Shown here: piece after piece, positions 26,479-36,327 of the stretch
Layout of the letters: the number at the start of each line of letters is the position of its first letter
How positions within the stretch are numbered: position 1 is the stretch's first letter
Source of the DNA: CBDCTM01 sp965222005
GTDB taxonomy: Bacteria; Bacteroidota; Bacteroidia; Chitinophagales; Saprospiraceae
Assembly: GCA_965222005.1 (NCBI GenBank)
Contig: OZ244935.1
Span: 5,022,001-5,086,000, forward strand
Direction of reading: 5' to 3'
DNA: 64,000 nucleotides
Notes under the pieces: model-generated
The model's input: only the letters and a program-made list of their open reading frames with translations
Database searches by the model: none
What the model was told of the DNA's origin: nothing
Translations under genes and position numbers: made by a program

Positions 26479-29400
26479 TTAGCGCAGCAGCGTAATATTG
26501 CCCTTTTTGAAGTACTCTTCACCGCCAATGCACTTCACCCTCAGATAATACCCAAACACATCGCTGTTGAGCTGTTTTCCTTCAAAAGTACCGTCCCAGC
26601 CAATGAGTTGGTCATCCGTCTCAAATACTTTTTGGCCCCATCGATTGTAAATGGCCAGATACATCTCATCTACCAGGCTCCCATAGAGGAGCAGTTCGTC
26701 GTTTTCACCATCGGCATTGGGCGTGAAGGCATTGGGTAAAAACACAAAGGGTTCAATACATTCCAAATCAAGCACTACAATGATAACTCTGGCCTCGGTG
26801 GGGCAATTATTGCCATCGGACACCTCCAAGGTATAGGTAGTGGTAGTGGTAGGTGAAGCCAACGGATTGTGGATATTGGGATTGCTGAGCGTGGCGGGAG
26901 GCGACCAGTTGTAAATATAGGTCGGATCGAAAGTAGCCGTGAGCTGAATGCTGCTCCCGTTGACAATGGTATCCACAGGCGGGGTGATAAAGATACCGCT
27001 CAATTGCTCATTGACTTCCACAAAAACGCTTTCCTCAGCCGAGCAGCCAAACTCATTGGTCACCGTGACAGTATAAACCACATCGCCAAGCGGGCTAATG
27101 AGCGGCATGGCCGTATTGGCTCCACTGATGATCTGCTCTACGGGGCTCCAGGAATAGCTGTTCATATCCTCCGGATGAAGGTTGATTACTTCCATACCGA
27201 GGGTATCTCCTTCACAAATCGAATAATTATTGGGCTGCAATTCTACCCTGCCACTAAAAACAATCACCTCTTCAAAGCGCTGACAGCCAAAGGTGTCGGT
27301 CACACGCACATAAAAATTGCCCGGCCGACCCGCAGTAGCCAGCAGCAGGCTATCTGTACCGAGGATGTTGCCAAAGTTGGGCTGGTCGGACCATTCATAA
27401 GAATTAGCCTGATCGCTATGGGCCCAAAGCTCGATTTGTGAGCCACAGATCATGGTGTCGTTGCTGGCCTGCAATTCGATAGGTGGCGGTACGAATACAT
27501 AAACCGACTGTAAAATACTGCACGTATCGGCGCCATTAAAGTTGGTAATAGCTACTTCATAAAGCGTTGATTCTGAGGGGCTTGCGATCGGATTAACAGC
27601 ATTCGGATCGCTCAAGCCTGTGGCGGGCGACCACTCATATTGATAGCTCGTGTTGCCATTTGGGTTCAGAGGGCTGGCCGTACCCGGGCAAATCTGGAGG
27701 CTGTCAGCCAAATTCACTTCGATCAGCTCCACCAGCAAATCCTGGCTCAAGGTATCTTCACAACCATCATCCGAAATTAGTTGTAGTGTAGCGGTAAGCA
27801 GCTGGCTCGTATTGATCGTTACCAAAGGGTTTTGCAACTGGCTCGTATCTCCATTGCTAAAGATCCACAACCAGGACGTAAAATTGCTCTGCCCATTGGT
27901 GGACAAATCCTGAAAGGCGATCACAATACTATCGCCACAATTTTCATAGGCCCAGTCAAAATCCAGATTGATTTGCGGTTCCGCTACGGTAATTGTTTTC
28001 ACAATGCTGTCCGCACATTCTGCCCAGGGAACCAAACTCACAGTATAGCTGCCAGGCCCCGGGTAAATGTATTCAGGATTGGCTTCGTCAGAGGAGGCTG
28101 AAGGATTGGAAGGATCACCAAAATGCCAGGTATAATAGCCTGCATTGATGCTGGTATTGGTAAATTGGATGCTGTAACCACTACATTGCTGCTCCGCTAC
28201 AAAATCGGCTTGGGATGTAGTATCCAGCACTGCTACCACCGCCGAATCCAATGTAGTACAGCCCAACTGGTTGGCAGCATCTACATAAAAAACCCAGGTA
28301 CCGGGGCCAGGGGGTTGCACCACGGGCGCATCCGTATTGATTCCTGACAAAATATACGTATCCGGACTCCAGATAAAGCTCAAGGTATCTGTAGCATCCT
28401 CATTGGCCAAACTCAATTGCACCTGATCTCCATCACAAATCACACTCAGCCCTGAAGTGGTGATATCTACTGCATTACCTGCCAGCGTTACATCTTCCAG
28501 CTTGCTGCAACCGACCGCATCCGTCACCACCAAAAAATAGGTTTGCGCACCCATCGGACTCACCAGAATACTCGCCTCGTTGCCTATCAGATTGTTCAAT
28601 AAAGCATCGTCAAACCACTCGTATGTACCTGCCTGATCGCTATGCGCTTCCAACAAAAACTCCTGGCTGCAAATGGTCGTATCCGGCGGCATGTCGATCG
28701 CTATCTGATCCGGCACAACTACGGTGATTTGGCGCTGCACCATGCAAAAATCCACCTGATCTGAAATGGTTACCGAATAAGTAGTCGTGCTCGTCGGGAA
28801 GGCCAACGGATTGGGGCTTGTCGCATCGTCGAGGCTACCAGCAGGACCCCAATTGTATTCGTAACTGGTATCCGAGTCGGGATTGAGCGACACGCTGTCG
28901 CCCGGGCAAATAAACAAGCTATCGGCAGGCAGCTCCACTTCTATGAGGTTGATCGTGAAGGTTCTGTCAATTGTTTGCACACAGCCATTGGCCGCTGTAA
29001 CAGTAAGTGTGAGGGTCACAGTCTGGCTACTATGCACCACAAAGACCGGGTTTACCTCATTGGATGAAGCAATAAGTGTCCCCCCTTTGTTCATTTCCCA
29101 TTCATGGCTAATGATCTGGGAGATGCTATCGGTTGCCAGGCTTGTTACAGCAATCACCATGCTATCGGAACATTCCACCAGCTGTAAGTCATAATCCACC
29201 GTAAGGGAAGGATATTGGAGGTAAATTTCCCGGTAGGCCGTATCCACACATTGATTTCCCGGCTCGGCGATCAGCATGATGGTGTAATGGCCGGTATCGG
29301 AAAAGGTAAATGTCGGATCGGCATCGGTGGAGGTAGCCCCCGGATTACCCGGATCATTAAAATACCAGAGATACTCATCTGCATTGGCGCTTTGGTTTTC

Positions 29401-30423
29401 AAAATCAACCTCCAGGCCTGTGCACTGAATTTGGGGAGCAAAGAAAGCTGAAACCGTAGCTCCGCAAACGCCCACATTGTACTGAAAATCGCGGCGAGTG
29501 GTGGATATTAGCTGCCCGTTTCGGTACTCCTCCAGGCAAATACCTACCACAAACTGGCCCACCGTATTGGGAATGCCTGTCAAAAAACCCGTTTCCGGAT
29601 CGATGCGCAACGGAACGCCCGGTGTGCCATTGAGCATATTGTCCAGATTGTAGGGCGGATCGATCCAAACCACTTCCTGATAAGGAGGATTGTTGGGTGG
29701 CTGCGGCATAGGCACCGCCTGATCGGCCCCTTGTAGTGGGGTACACAATCGATACACGATGGAGTCGCCATCTGTATCGATAGCAGACTGGTCAAAATCA
29801 ATCGGTTCGTTGGCACATATATATATCGGGGGCCAATTGACAAACTTGGCGCTGCTGTTGCATTCCTCCAAAGCCTGCTCGGTGATGAGCACACTATAGG
29901 TAGCTCCCGTAGCCAGCGGATCCACGATATTTAGCAAAGTCTGATTGCGGCAACAGCGCTGATAGGCAAGCAGGTAGCCCCCTGCCCTCCAGGGCAGTTC
30001 CAGCGTATCGCGGTAGGTAGTGGTGTGTACACAGACATCGGGCGGCACAACCAGGCAAGGGTTGGATAGCACCGGATCAAGGGTATCGTCCATCACCAGG
30101 TCCATGAGCAGCTGACCGTTGAACCCCAGGGCGGTGATGAGGTTGTTGTCTTCATCAAAAATGCCAATGGAGGCAGGATCGTCGAAATAAGCATTGGGAT
30201 TTCCGTTGATACAATCGCGAAAAATGGTGAGCCGGATTTCGAAGCGAGAATTGCCGTTCGGCAGTTGGCCCAGGCAGGTGTAAGTCACCTCTCCTCCAAC
30301 GATATGCGTAGCTTCAACATTCATCGGTATGGAAAACAGGAAAAGCAGGGGCAATAGCCAAGGCCAATGATTCAGCCATAGAGGGCCCTTGCGATTGCCA
30401 GGGAAGACGGTCCTTTCTCTCAA
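26479..30423 (-). CDS. Large secreted PKD-domain protein with gliding-motility C-terminal domain
   Basis: A 1314-residue exported protein. A hydrophobic segment near residues 18-38 (WPWLLPLLFLFSIPMNVEA) is the signal sequence. The N-terminal part has a conserved opening (THIVGGEVTYTCLG) seen in many large Bacteroidota surface proteins. PKD-like beta-sandwich domains follow, for example YLWYFNDPGNPGA...FSDTGHYTIML and YTWHFGDPSNPSA...GPGSYTVSLV. Shorter units such as 'SPSGNTSYQYEWSPATGLSDPNA..P.ASP..TT.Y.V' recur. The C-terminus (FLPNAFTPNADGENDELL ... YNRWGQKVFE ... GYYLRVKC) is the gliding-motility (CHU_C) domain used for type IX secretion to the surface. A cell-surface adhesin-like role is inferred. 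ATG 30423 precedes a basic stretch before the signal. Confidence 0.9.
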   Translation of the reverse strand: MRERTVFPGNRKGPLWLNHWPWLLPLLFLFSIPMNVEATHIVGGEVTYTCLGQLPNGNSRFEIRLTIFRDCINGNPNAYFDDPASIGIFDEDNNLITALGFNGQLLMDLVMDDTLDPVLSNPCLVVPPDVCVHTTTYRDTLELPWRAGGYLLAYQRCCRNQTLLNIVDPLATGATYSVLITEQALEECNSSAKFVNWPPIYICANEPIDFDQSAIDTDGDSIVYRLCTPLQGADQAVPMPQPPNNPPYQEVVWIDPPYNLDNMLNGTPGVPLRIDPETGFLTGIPNTVGQFVVGICLEEYRNGQLISTTRRDFQYNVGVCGATVSAFFAPQIQCTGLEVDFENQSANADEYLWYFNDPGNPGATSTDADPTFTFSDTGHYTIMLIAEPGNQCVDTAYREIYLQYPSLTVDYDLQLVECSDSMVIAVTSLATDSISQIISHEWEMNKGGTLIASSNEVNPVFVVHSSQTVTLTLTVTAANGCVQTIDRTFTINLIEVELPADSLFICPGDSVSLNPDSDTSYEYNWGPAGSLDDATSPNPLAFPTSTTTYSVTISDQVDFCMVQRQITVVVPDQIAIDMPPDTTICSQEFLLEAHSDQAGTYEWFDDALLNNLIGNEASILVSPMGAQTYFLVVTDAVGCSKLEDVTLAGNAVDITTSGLSVICDGDQVQLSLANEDATDTLSFIWSPDTYILSGINTDAPVVQPPGPGTWVFYVDAANQLGCTTLDSAVVAVLDTTSQADFVAEQQCSGYSIQFTNTSINAGYYTWHFGDPSNPSASSDEANPEYIYPGPGSYTVSLVPWAECADSIVKTITVAEPQINLDFDWAYENCGDSIVIAFQDLSTNGQSNFTSWLWIFSNGDTSQLQNPLVTINTSQLLTATLQLISDDGCEDTLSQDLLVELIEVNLADSLQICPGTASPLNPNGNTSYQYEWSPATGLSDPNAVNPIASPSESTLYEVAITNFNGADTCSILQSVYVFVPPPIELQASNDTMICGSQIELWAHSDQANSYEWSDQPNFGNILGTDSLLLATAGRPGNFYVRVTDTFGCQRFEEVIVFSGRVELQPNNYSICEGDTLGMEVINLHPEDMNSYSWSPVEQIISGANTAMPLISPLGDVVYTVTVTNEFGCSAEESVFVEVNEQLSGIFITPPVDTIVNGSSIQLTATFDPTYIYNWSPPATLSNPNIHNPLASPTTTTTYTLEVSDGNNCPTEARVIIVVLDLECIEPFVFLPNAFTPNADGENDELLLYGSLVDEMYLAIYNRWGQKVFETDDQLIGWDGTFEGKQLNSDVFGYYLRVKCIGGEEYFKKGNITLLR

Positions 30424-30554
30424 AATGGTAGAAGTACAGTGAATAATGGGCTAATTTAGTAAAATACCCCTCAATTATCAACCAGCTTCCTTAAATTTTG
30501 GGCCTTTGGTCAGATAGCAGGTATATTTGGGTAAAGGTGATGACCTTATAATAC

Positions 30555-30562
30555 TAAATTTG
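30555..30562 (+). promoter_or_regulatory. Candidate -7 box for nnr
   Basis: TAAATTTG fits TAnnTTTG and ends only four bases before the nnr ATG at 30567. If used, the transcript would be leaderless or nearly so. A TTTG lies 25 bases upstream, longer than the usual spacing, so confidence is low. Confidence 0.3.
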
Positions 30563-30566
30563 TACT

Positions 30567-32081
30567 ATGAAAATATTGAACGCTGAGCAGATTCGCCAGT
30601 GGGACCAATACACCATCGCCCATGAGCCGATCGCTTCGATCGAATTGATGGAGCGGGCCAGTAGCTGCTTTGTAGAGTGGTTTGAGCAGCAGTATCCCAA
30701 TGATGAGCGTACGGTCCACATATTTTGCGGCATCGGCAACAATGGCGGCGACGGTCTGGCAATTGCCCGCCTACTCAGTCAGCGTTTTCGCAAAGTAATG
30801 GTTTATATCTGCTCCATCGCTCCTCAGCGGTCTGATGATTTCGCCACCAACCTTGAAAGGCTTCCTGGCCGCCAGGAGATAGCTGTACAGCAGATTGAAA
30901 ACGGCGATCCCCTACCCATTTGGAACCAGCGGGACTTGATCGTAGATGCCATTTTTGGCTCAGGACTCAACCGCCCGGTGGAGGGATATTGGGCTTCGCT
31001 GATCGATCATATCAGCCAGTCCGGCAATGAAATTGTGGCCGTTGACATTCCCTCCGGCCTCTTTGCCGACCAGCATTCTGCCGGCGGGGGTATCCACGCC
31101 AATCATACCTTGAGCTTCCAACTACCCAAACTGGCTTTCTTTTTTTCCGAAAATTTCCAATATGTGGGGCAATGGCATATTGTGGATATCGGGCTATTGG
31201 ACACCTATTACCAGAAGCTTGACAGCCCGTACCACTTTATAGATAAAGCATTGGCTATCAGCCATTTACGCATACGTTCCAAATTTGATCACAAAGGTAC
31301 CTTTGGCCACGCGTTGCTGATGGCGGGAAGCTACGGAAAAGTCGGTGCCGCTGTGCTGGCTGGTCATGCCTGCCTACGCAGCGGCACCGGTTTGCTTAGC
31401 ATAGCCAGTCCCCGCTGCGCCTATGAAATTTTGCAGATCAGTTGCCCTGAAGCAATGGTAATGACAGATGAACACTCCCAGCAGCTCGGCCAGCTCCCCG
31501 AACACTTAGCCAACTATCGGGGCATCGGCATCGGGCCGGGCATCGGGCAGGCTCAGGTAACTGCTGCGCTTTTAAAGCAATTGCTCGAATCAGCCGGACA
31601 GCCATTGGTCATTGATGCAGATGCGCTGAATTTGCTCTCCCGGCATCGTGCCTGGCTTTCAAAATTACCTCGCCATAGCATCCTCACTCCCCATCCCAAA
31701 GAATTTGAACGCCTTTTTGGTACTACTGCCAATGATTTCGAACGCTTTGAATTACTGCAACAAAAGGCTAAAGAATTGGGTGTTTACATCATCCTGAAAG
31801 GAGCGCACAGCTGTATTGCCAGTCCGGATGGCTGCTGTTTCTTCAACAGTACCGGCAACCCTGGCATGGCTACTGCTGGTAGCGGCGATGTGCTCACCGG
31901 CTTGCTCACGGGCTTGCTGGCACAGCACCATGCCCCTTTAGCAGCTTGTGTGCTAGGCGTATATATACACGGCCTGGCGGGCGATCTGGCCTTGAAGAAG
32001 GCGGGTAGTGAAGAGGCTCTGCTGGCAGGTGATTTGGTGGATTTTTTTGGAATGGCGTATGCCGAATTACGTACCAATTAA
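30567..32081 (+). CDS. nnr: Bifunctional NAD(P)H-hydrate repair enzyme Nnr
   Basis: A 504-residue fusion. The N-terminal half (about residues 1-215) is the NAD(P)HX epimerase (YjeF_N), with the metal/substrate loop GIGNNGGDGLAIARLL and VDAIFGSGLNRPV. The C-terminal half is the ADP-dependent NAD(P)HX dehydratase with a ribokinase-like fold, marked by HKGTFGHALLMAGSYGKVG, LVIDADALNLLS, SILTPHPKEFERLF and the phosphate loop AGSGDVLTGLLTGLL. Together they repair hydrated NADH and NADPH. It is followed by the sirtuin gene after 14 bases in the same direction, so both NAD-related genes are probably cotranscribed. Confidence 0.96.
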   Translation: MKILNAEQIRQWDQYTIAHEPIASIELMERASSCFVEWFEQQYPNDERTVHIFCGIGNNGGDGLAIARLLSQRFRKVMVYICSIAPQRSDDFATNLERLPGRQEIAVQQIENGDPLPIWNQRDLIVDAIFGSGLNRPVEGYWASLIDHISQSGNEIVAVDIPSGLFADQHSAGGGIHANHTLSFQLPKLAFFFSENFQYVGQWHIVDIGLLDTYYQKLDSPYHFIDKALAISHLRIRSKFDHKGTFGHALLMAGSYGKVGAAVLAGHACLRSGTGLLSIASPRCAYEILQISCPEAMVMTDEHSQQLGQLPEHLANYRGIGIGPGIGQAQVTAALLKQLLESAGQPLVIDADALNLLSRHRAWLSKLPRHSILTPHPKEFERLFGTTANDFERFELLQQKAKELGVYIILKGAHSCIASPDGCCFFNSTGNPGMATAGSGDVLTGLLTGLLAQHHAPLAACVLGVYIHGLAGDLALKKAGSEEALLAGDLVDFFGMAYAELRTN

Positions 32082-32095
32082 AGAATACTTGTAAT

Positions 32096-32785
32096 ATGAA
32101 AAAATTAATTGTGCTGACCGGAGCTGGTATAAGTGCTGAAAGTGGTTTGAAAACCTTCCGTGATGCAGGTGGCCTTTGGGAAGGGCATGATGTGATGAAA
32201 GTTGCCTCCCCAGAGGGCTGGCAGCGCAACCAGGAGCTGGTGCTTGACTTTTACAACCAGCGCCGCCGCCAGCTACTCGAAGTAGAGCCCAATGCGGCGC
32301 ACCTTGCGCTGGTAGAGCTGGAAAAGGCTTATGATGTGCACATTATCACTCAAAATGTGGATGATTTGCATGAACGAGCCGGAAGCAAGCAGGTGCTACA
32401 CCTTCATGGCGAATTGCTCAAATCCCGTAGCATCCAGGATGAGCGACTGGTGTATGATTGCCGGGGTGATATCCAGCCCGGCGATTGCTGTGAGCTGGGT
32501 TCACAGTTGCGGCCGCATATTGTGTGGTTTGGTGAGATGGTACCGATGCTCCAAGTTGCTGCGCAGCACACTTCAGAGGCTGAGATTGCCATCATCGTTG
32601 GGACTTCCATGCAGGTATATCCGGCTGCCGGGCTGATTGGTTATGCGATGCCGGGGATACCTATCTACTATGTTGATCCCAATCCGGCTATCAGTTATGA
32701 GCTATCGTTGAGTAAGAACCTGAAGGTAATTTCGGAAAAGGCGACCGTTGGTGTTCGTGAGGTGGTTGATGGGTTGATGGGCTGA
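32096..32785 (+). CDS. cobB: Sirtuin NAD-dependent deacylase (CobB-like)
   Basis: A 229-residue sirtuin removing acyl groups from lysine at the cost of NAD+. It has GAGISAESGLKTFRD for NAD binding, TQNVDDLHERAG, the catalytic histidine in LHLHGELLK (His104), and the nucleotide loop GTSMQVYPAAGL. The zinc-binding CxxC pairs of classical CobB are not present; only scattered cysteines remain (YDCRGDIQPGDCCELG), as in other short Bacteroidota class III sirtuins. It follows nnr closely and shares its NAD theme. Confidence 0.93.
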   Translation: MKKLIVLTGAGISAESGLKTFRDAGGLWEGHDVMKVASPEGWQRNQELVLDFYNQRRRQLLEVEPNAAHLALVELEKAYDVHIITQNVDDLHERAGSKQVLHLHGELLKSRSIQDERLVYDCRGDIQPGDCCELGSQLRPHIVWFGEMVPMLQVAAQHTSEAEIAIIVGTSMQVYPAAGLIGYAMPGIPIYYVDPNPAISYELSLSKNLKVISEKATVGVREVVDGLMG

Positions 32786-32796
32786 TGGGGTGGTGG

Positions 32797-33336
32797 TTAT
32801 TTGGGCTTTTGCCAGCTGCTTAGGTGTTTGCTAAAATCGTTTAGTCTTTGTTTTACAAGCTCGGGGATGTCTTTTTTTTGTTCATCCACCCAGCCATGGA
32901 CGATGCCGAGATAGTGCATGCCCAAATAGTTGGCCGATTCGATGAAGGGCATTTCGAAGCCTTCCTTCAACTCATCTTCCGAAGCACAACTCACCACGGC
33001 CATAGCCTTGCCGCGCAGCTGGCGGCCGGTGGGTTTTTCGTAGCGCAGCAAATCTGAAAAGCGATCAAAAAAGGTTTTTAACTGAGCACTCATATTGTAC
33101 CAATATACAGGCGTGGCAAACACAAGCAAGTCATAATCTGAAGCAATTTGCCGCATCAAAGGTAAAAAGTCATCACCACTGTTTTTGAATTCATAATCGA
33201 AATAACCAATCTGTTTGGTAGTAAGATCAACCATATCGTAGCCCCCTTTTTGCTGAAGGTAATAAGCCATCCGCCAAGTATCGCCTTTGGGGCGGGAGCT
33301 GGCCAAAATGATAAGCGTTCGATGTGCTGGAATCAT
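32797..33336 (-). CDS. NADPH-dependent FMN reductase-like flavoprotein
   Basis: A 179-residue flavodoxin-fold oxidoreductase. The N-terminal beta-strand and phosphate loop are IILASSRPKGDTWRMAYYL, and the FMN-binding loops read VFATPVYWYNMSAQLKTFFDRF and AVVSCASEDE. This set of signatures places it with NAD(P)H-dependent FMN reductases/quinone reductases (flavodoxin_2 or NADPH-FMN reductase groups). The physiological substrate is unknown. Its ATG overlaps the stop of the ICMT-like gene by 4 bases (ATGA), which indicates translational coupling. Confidence 0.85.
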   Translation of the reverse strand: MIPAHRTLIILASSRPKGDTWRMAYYLQQKGGYDMVDLTTKQIGYFDYEFKNSGDDFLPLMRQIASDYDLLVFATPVYWYNMSAQLKTFFDRFSDLLRYEKPTGRQLRGKAMAVVSCASEDELKEGFEMPFIESANYLGMHYLGIVHGWVDEQKKDIPELVKQRLNDFSKHLSSWQKPK

Positions 33337-33863
33337 AAATCCTCAGATATTTTGATGGCTTGATAAGGTTTTCGGTTGGGAATCCATCGAGGTACGTTTT
33401 GACAGTAATGCTCATACGAGCTGCCAAATCTTTTGCGCAGGCCTGGTTCCTCACTGAGCAGGAAGTATAGTGTATTTATGCAGAAAAACAAAGCCGCCCA
33501 GCACAAGATCGCCCCTACTCCCAGTAACAATCCCTCTCCGAGCAATATTCCCAATACGCCGCTGATCATGGGGTTGCGTACATATCGATAAGGCCCGGCC
33601 ACTACCAGTTGCCTGGGGGGATTCCAAGGGGCCAGTGTACCTTGGCCCTTCGTGCGAAAGTAGTGGATAGTAAGTATCAGCAGGTAGAGCCCGGCCACCA
33701 ACAGCAAGGCACCTGCCACCTCCACCAGCCAATGATCGGGCAGAAGCTGCCATCGGGACGCATAGCGCATTAGCAAAAAAGGAATGACAATAGTGACGGT
33801 AAAGGGAAGCAACAGGATGCCTTTGAAGTGTTCGAGCCAACTGTTATTGGGATGCTTATTCAT
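33333..33863 (-). CDS. Isoprenylcysteine carboxyl methyltransferase-like membrane protein
   Basis: About 176 residues from the ATG at 33863 (33896 is an alternative in-frame start). There are four or five hydrophobic segments. The cytoplasmic motif typical of the ICMT/PEMT family appears: GTLAPWNPPRQLVVAGPYRYVRNPMI, where YRYVRNPM forms the SAM-binding region, followed by GLRKRFGSSYEHYCQNVPRW. Such enzymes methylate isoprenylcysteine or phospholipids in eukaryotes; in bacteria most are uncharacterised. It is translated with the flavodoxin-like reductase gene downstream. Confidence 0.85.
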   Translation of the reverse strand: MNKHPNNSWLEHFKGILLLPFTVTIVIPFLLMRYASRWQLLPDHWLVEVAGALLLVAGLYLLILTIHYFRTKGQGTLAPWNPPRQLVVAGPYRYVRNPMISGVLGILLGEGLLLGVGAILCWAALFFCINTLYFLLSEEPGLRKRFGSSYEHYCQNVPRWIPNRKPYQAIKISEDL

Positions 33864-33969
33864 TGACAAGTCGTTTTCTCCAGTGAGCCAGATCATCGGA
33901 TAGTATGAGCTGCATCATGCAAAGGTGTGTTTTTTTCTCCTAATTTCGGTAAAATGAAAACCTCTCCGT

Positions 33970-34425
33970 ATGAAGAACGTGACTTTAAAAGAAATCATGA
34001 GCGCCAACCCCACTACCCTCCACCAAAATGACACTTTCGATCGGGTAGTAAAAATCTTTGAAGAAGAACCCATCCATCATATTCCCATCATCGATGACCA
34101 ACGCGGCCTTGCAGGCATCGTTAGCTATACCGACTATGAGCGCGCCAGACACGGTGTTACGCTCTTCCGCAATACCAATCTTGACGATTACAATATCTCG
34201 CTCTTCCGCTCTTTGCGAATTTCAGACGTGATGACCAAGGATGTGATGGAATTGCAGCCCGATGATAGTATTGAGCTGGCTTATGAGGTGTTTTCCAAAA
34301 ACCGATTTCATTCCATTCCTATAGTAGAGAAAGGCAAACTGGTAGGCATCATCACCCCCATAGATCTCCTCCATTATTTTTTCAAAACCCAATCGACATG
34401 GGAGACTTCAGAGCAAGAAAAATAA
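33970..34425 (+). CDS. Two-CBS-domain protein
   Basis: A 151-residue protein made of a CBS pair (Bateman module) and nothing else. The first CBS runs from about residue 8 (EIMSANPTTLHQNDTFDRVV ... IHHIPIIDDQRGLAGIVSYTDY), the second from about residue 83 (VMTKDVMELQPDDSIELAYEVF ... FHSIPIVEKGKLVGIITPIDL). CBS pairs bind adenine nucleotides as energy sensors. Its stop overlaps the start of the downstream GCS2-CBS gene by 28 bases, so the two are coupled and probably act together. Confidence 0.9.
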   Translation: MKNVTLKEIMSANPTTLHQNDTFDRVVKIFEEEPIHHIPIIDDQRGLAGIVSYTDYERARHGVTLFRNTNLDDYNISLFRSLRISDVMTKDVMELQPDDSIELAYEVFSKNRFHSIPIVEKGKLVGIITPIDLLHYFFKTQSTWETSEQEK

Positions 34426-36317
34426 AGGATCCGCTGGATCGCAGGAAAATGGCTGTACATGCCTTGGATGATATAGCTGCTTTTGAAAAAATGCTTGCCG
34501 ATCACCTTTTTGATGAAGGCCCTCCCAAAATAGGCGCAGAGCAGGAGCTTTGTATCATCAATTCGCTGGCCGAACCAGCCAAAACTGCCTTGGAATTGCT
34601 GAAAGATATTTCGGATAGGCATTATACCAACGAACTGGCGCTTTTCAATTTGGAAATCAACCTTGACCCGGTAGAGCTGAAAGACGCCTGCTTTCAGCAG
34701 GTGGAAAATGATCTCCTTGAGCTACTTTCCAAAGGGCGGCAGCATGGCGCCAGGCATCAATCGGATATACTGATGTGTGGGATACTCCCAACACTGGGCT
34801 ACTGCCATCTTCAATTTGAATACATGACACCAATGCAGCGCTACAAAACCATTAGCAAAGCGCTCAGCGAGATCCGGGGCAGCCAGTTTGAAATTCATTT
34901 GCAAGGGCGTGATGAGCTCATCATGTCATTGGACACTGTGCTATTCGAAGCTTGCAACACCAGTTTCCAGCTCCATCTTCAAATTCATCCCGACGAATTT
35001 GTCGATCAGCACAATTGGGCGCAGATGATCGCCGGCCCTGTCCTGTCGGCTTGCGTCAATTCTCCTCTGCTCTTTGGTCGTGAACTTTGGGCAGAAACGC
35101 GGATCGCACTTTTCAAGCAAAGCCTGGATACGCGCAGCTCGCAAAATCATCTTTATCGCAAGATGTCCCGGGTATTTTTTGGCAATCGCTGGCTCAAAGA
35201 ATCGCCCGCCGAATTGTGGAAGGATACCCTCATGCGCTTCCCCATGCTAGTCACTTCTGATAGTTTTCAAAATGCCAGTGAAGAGCTGGCCAAGGGCAAT
35301 ATCCCCGACTTGCGAGCCATCCGCCTGCACAATGGAACCACCTATACCTGGAACCGGCTTTGCTACGGTCATTCAGCCGGCAAGCCCCATCTGCGCATCG
35401 AAAACCGCTATTTGCCCTCCGGCCCCAGCGCCATCGACGAAATTGCCAACTTCGCATTTTGGATCGGCCTGATGAACGGACAACCCCAGGAAATGAAGTC
35501 ATTTTGGAAAAAAACAGACTTTAGCATTGCAAAAAATAATTTTATCAAAGCCGCCCGATCCGGCTTGCAATCTGTATTCAATTGGTTTGGCAAAAGCTAT
35601 GCTGCCACCGAGCTGATTTTGGAGCTTCTGCTCCCGCTGTCGGCAAAGGGGCTGGCAGCACGAAAGGTGGCTCAGCCAGATATTGACAAATACCTGTCGG
35701 TCATCGAAAGGAGGGTCCGCAAGGAACAGACAGGGGCCGATTGGCTGGTGCGCAACCATCGCAGGCTTCGAAAAAGCTATGGCCGCCGCATTGCCCAACA
35801 AGAGCTGACCCAACAGATGGTTCAGTATCAAAAGGAAAACATTGCTGTGGCAGAATGGGACAATATGGTGGATTCAAAGCTGAATTTTTATTTTCTCAAC
35901 AGTTCACTCGAAGAGATCACGGTGGGGCAAATGATGTCAACCGGCATTCTTGCCATAAAAGACAAGGACAGCATCGAACTAGCTGAAAAGATGATGCAAT
36001 GGCGAAATATTCACCATCTACCAGTGGAAAATAAGCGGGGGGAATTGGTTGGCCTGCTCACCGACGGCCTGCTCAACCGTATCGGGAGCGATCGGACTGA
36101 CAAATGCCTGGTGGAAGATCATATGCTCAAAGATATTCTTACGATCAAATCAGATGAAAGCCTGAAAAATGCTGCTAAATTGATGGATGAGCATGGACTG
36201 AGCGGGCTTCCTGTCACCTTTCAAAAACGCATGGTGGGTATCCTCACCCGCAATGATCTGGCTAAAGTGCCGTTGCGCAAAAAAACAAGACCCCGTTCGG
36301 CTGAATTGGAGTCGTAA
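34398..36317 (+). CDS. Glutamate-cysteine ligase-like (GCS2) enzyme fused to CBS pair
   Basis: A 639-residue fusion. The N-terminal ~480 residues match the GCS2 carboxylate-amine ligase group (YbdK/GshA-like): the opening GAEQELCIIN, NLEINLDPVELK for the metal/ATP site, and FQLHLQIHPDEFVDQHNWAQM with the later RIENRYLPSGPSAIDE segment. The substrate pair is unknown; the family joins a carboxylate to an amine using ATP. The C-terminal ~130 residues are two CBS motifs (QMMSTGILAIKDKDSIELAEKM ... HHLPVENKRGELVGLLTD and HMLKDILTIKSDES ... GLPVTFQKRMVGILTRNDL). The fused CBS pair, plus the overlapping upstream CBS gene, suggests nucleotide-sensing control. Confidence 0.87.
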   Translation: MGDFRARKIKDPLDRRKMAVHALDDIAAFEKMLADHLFDEGPPKIGAEQELCIINSLAEPAKTALELLKDISDRHYTNELALFNLEINLDPVELKDACFQQVENDLLELLSKGRQHGARHQSDILMCGILPTLGYCHLQFEYMTPMQRYKTISKALSEIRGSQFEIHLQGRDELIMSLDTVLFEACNTSFQLHLQIHPDEFVDQHNWAQMIAGPVLSACVNSPLLFGRELWAETRIALFKQSLDTRSSQNHLYRKMSRVFFGNRWLKESPAELWKDTLMRFPMLVTSDSFQNASEELAKGNIPDLRAIRLHNGTTYTWNRLCYGHSAGKPHLRIENRYLPSGPSAIDEIANFAFWIGLMNGQPQEMKSFWKKTDFSIAKNNFIKAARSGLQSVFNWFGKSYAATELILELLLPLSAKGLAARKVAQPDIDKYLSVIERRVRKEQTGADWLVRNHRRLRKSYGRRIAQQELTQQMVQYQKENIAVAEWDNMVDSKLNFYFLNSSLEEITVGQMMSTGILAIKDKDSIELAEKMMQWRNIHHLPVENKRGELVGLLTDGLLNRIGSDRTDKCLVEDHMLKDILTIKSDESLKNAAKLMDEHGLSGLPVTFQKRMVGILTRNDLAKVPLRKKTRPRSAELES

Positions 36318-36327
36318 AAAACAGCCT

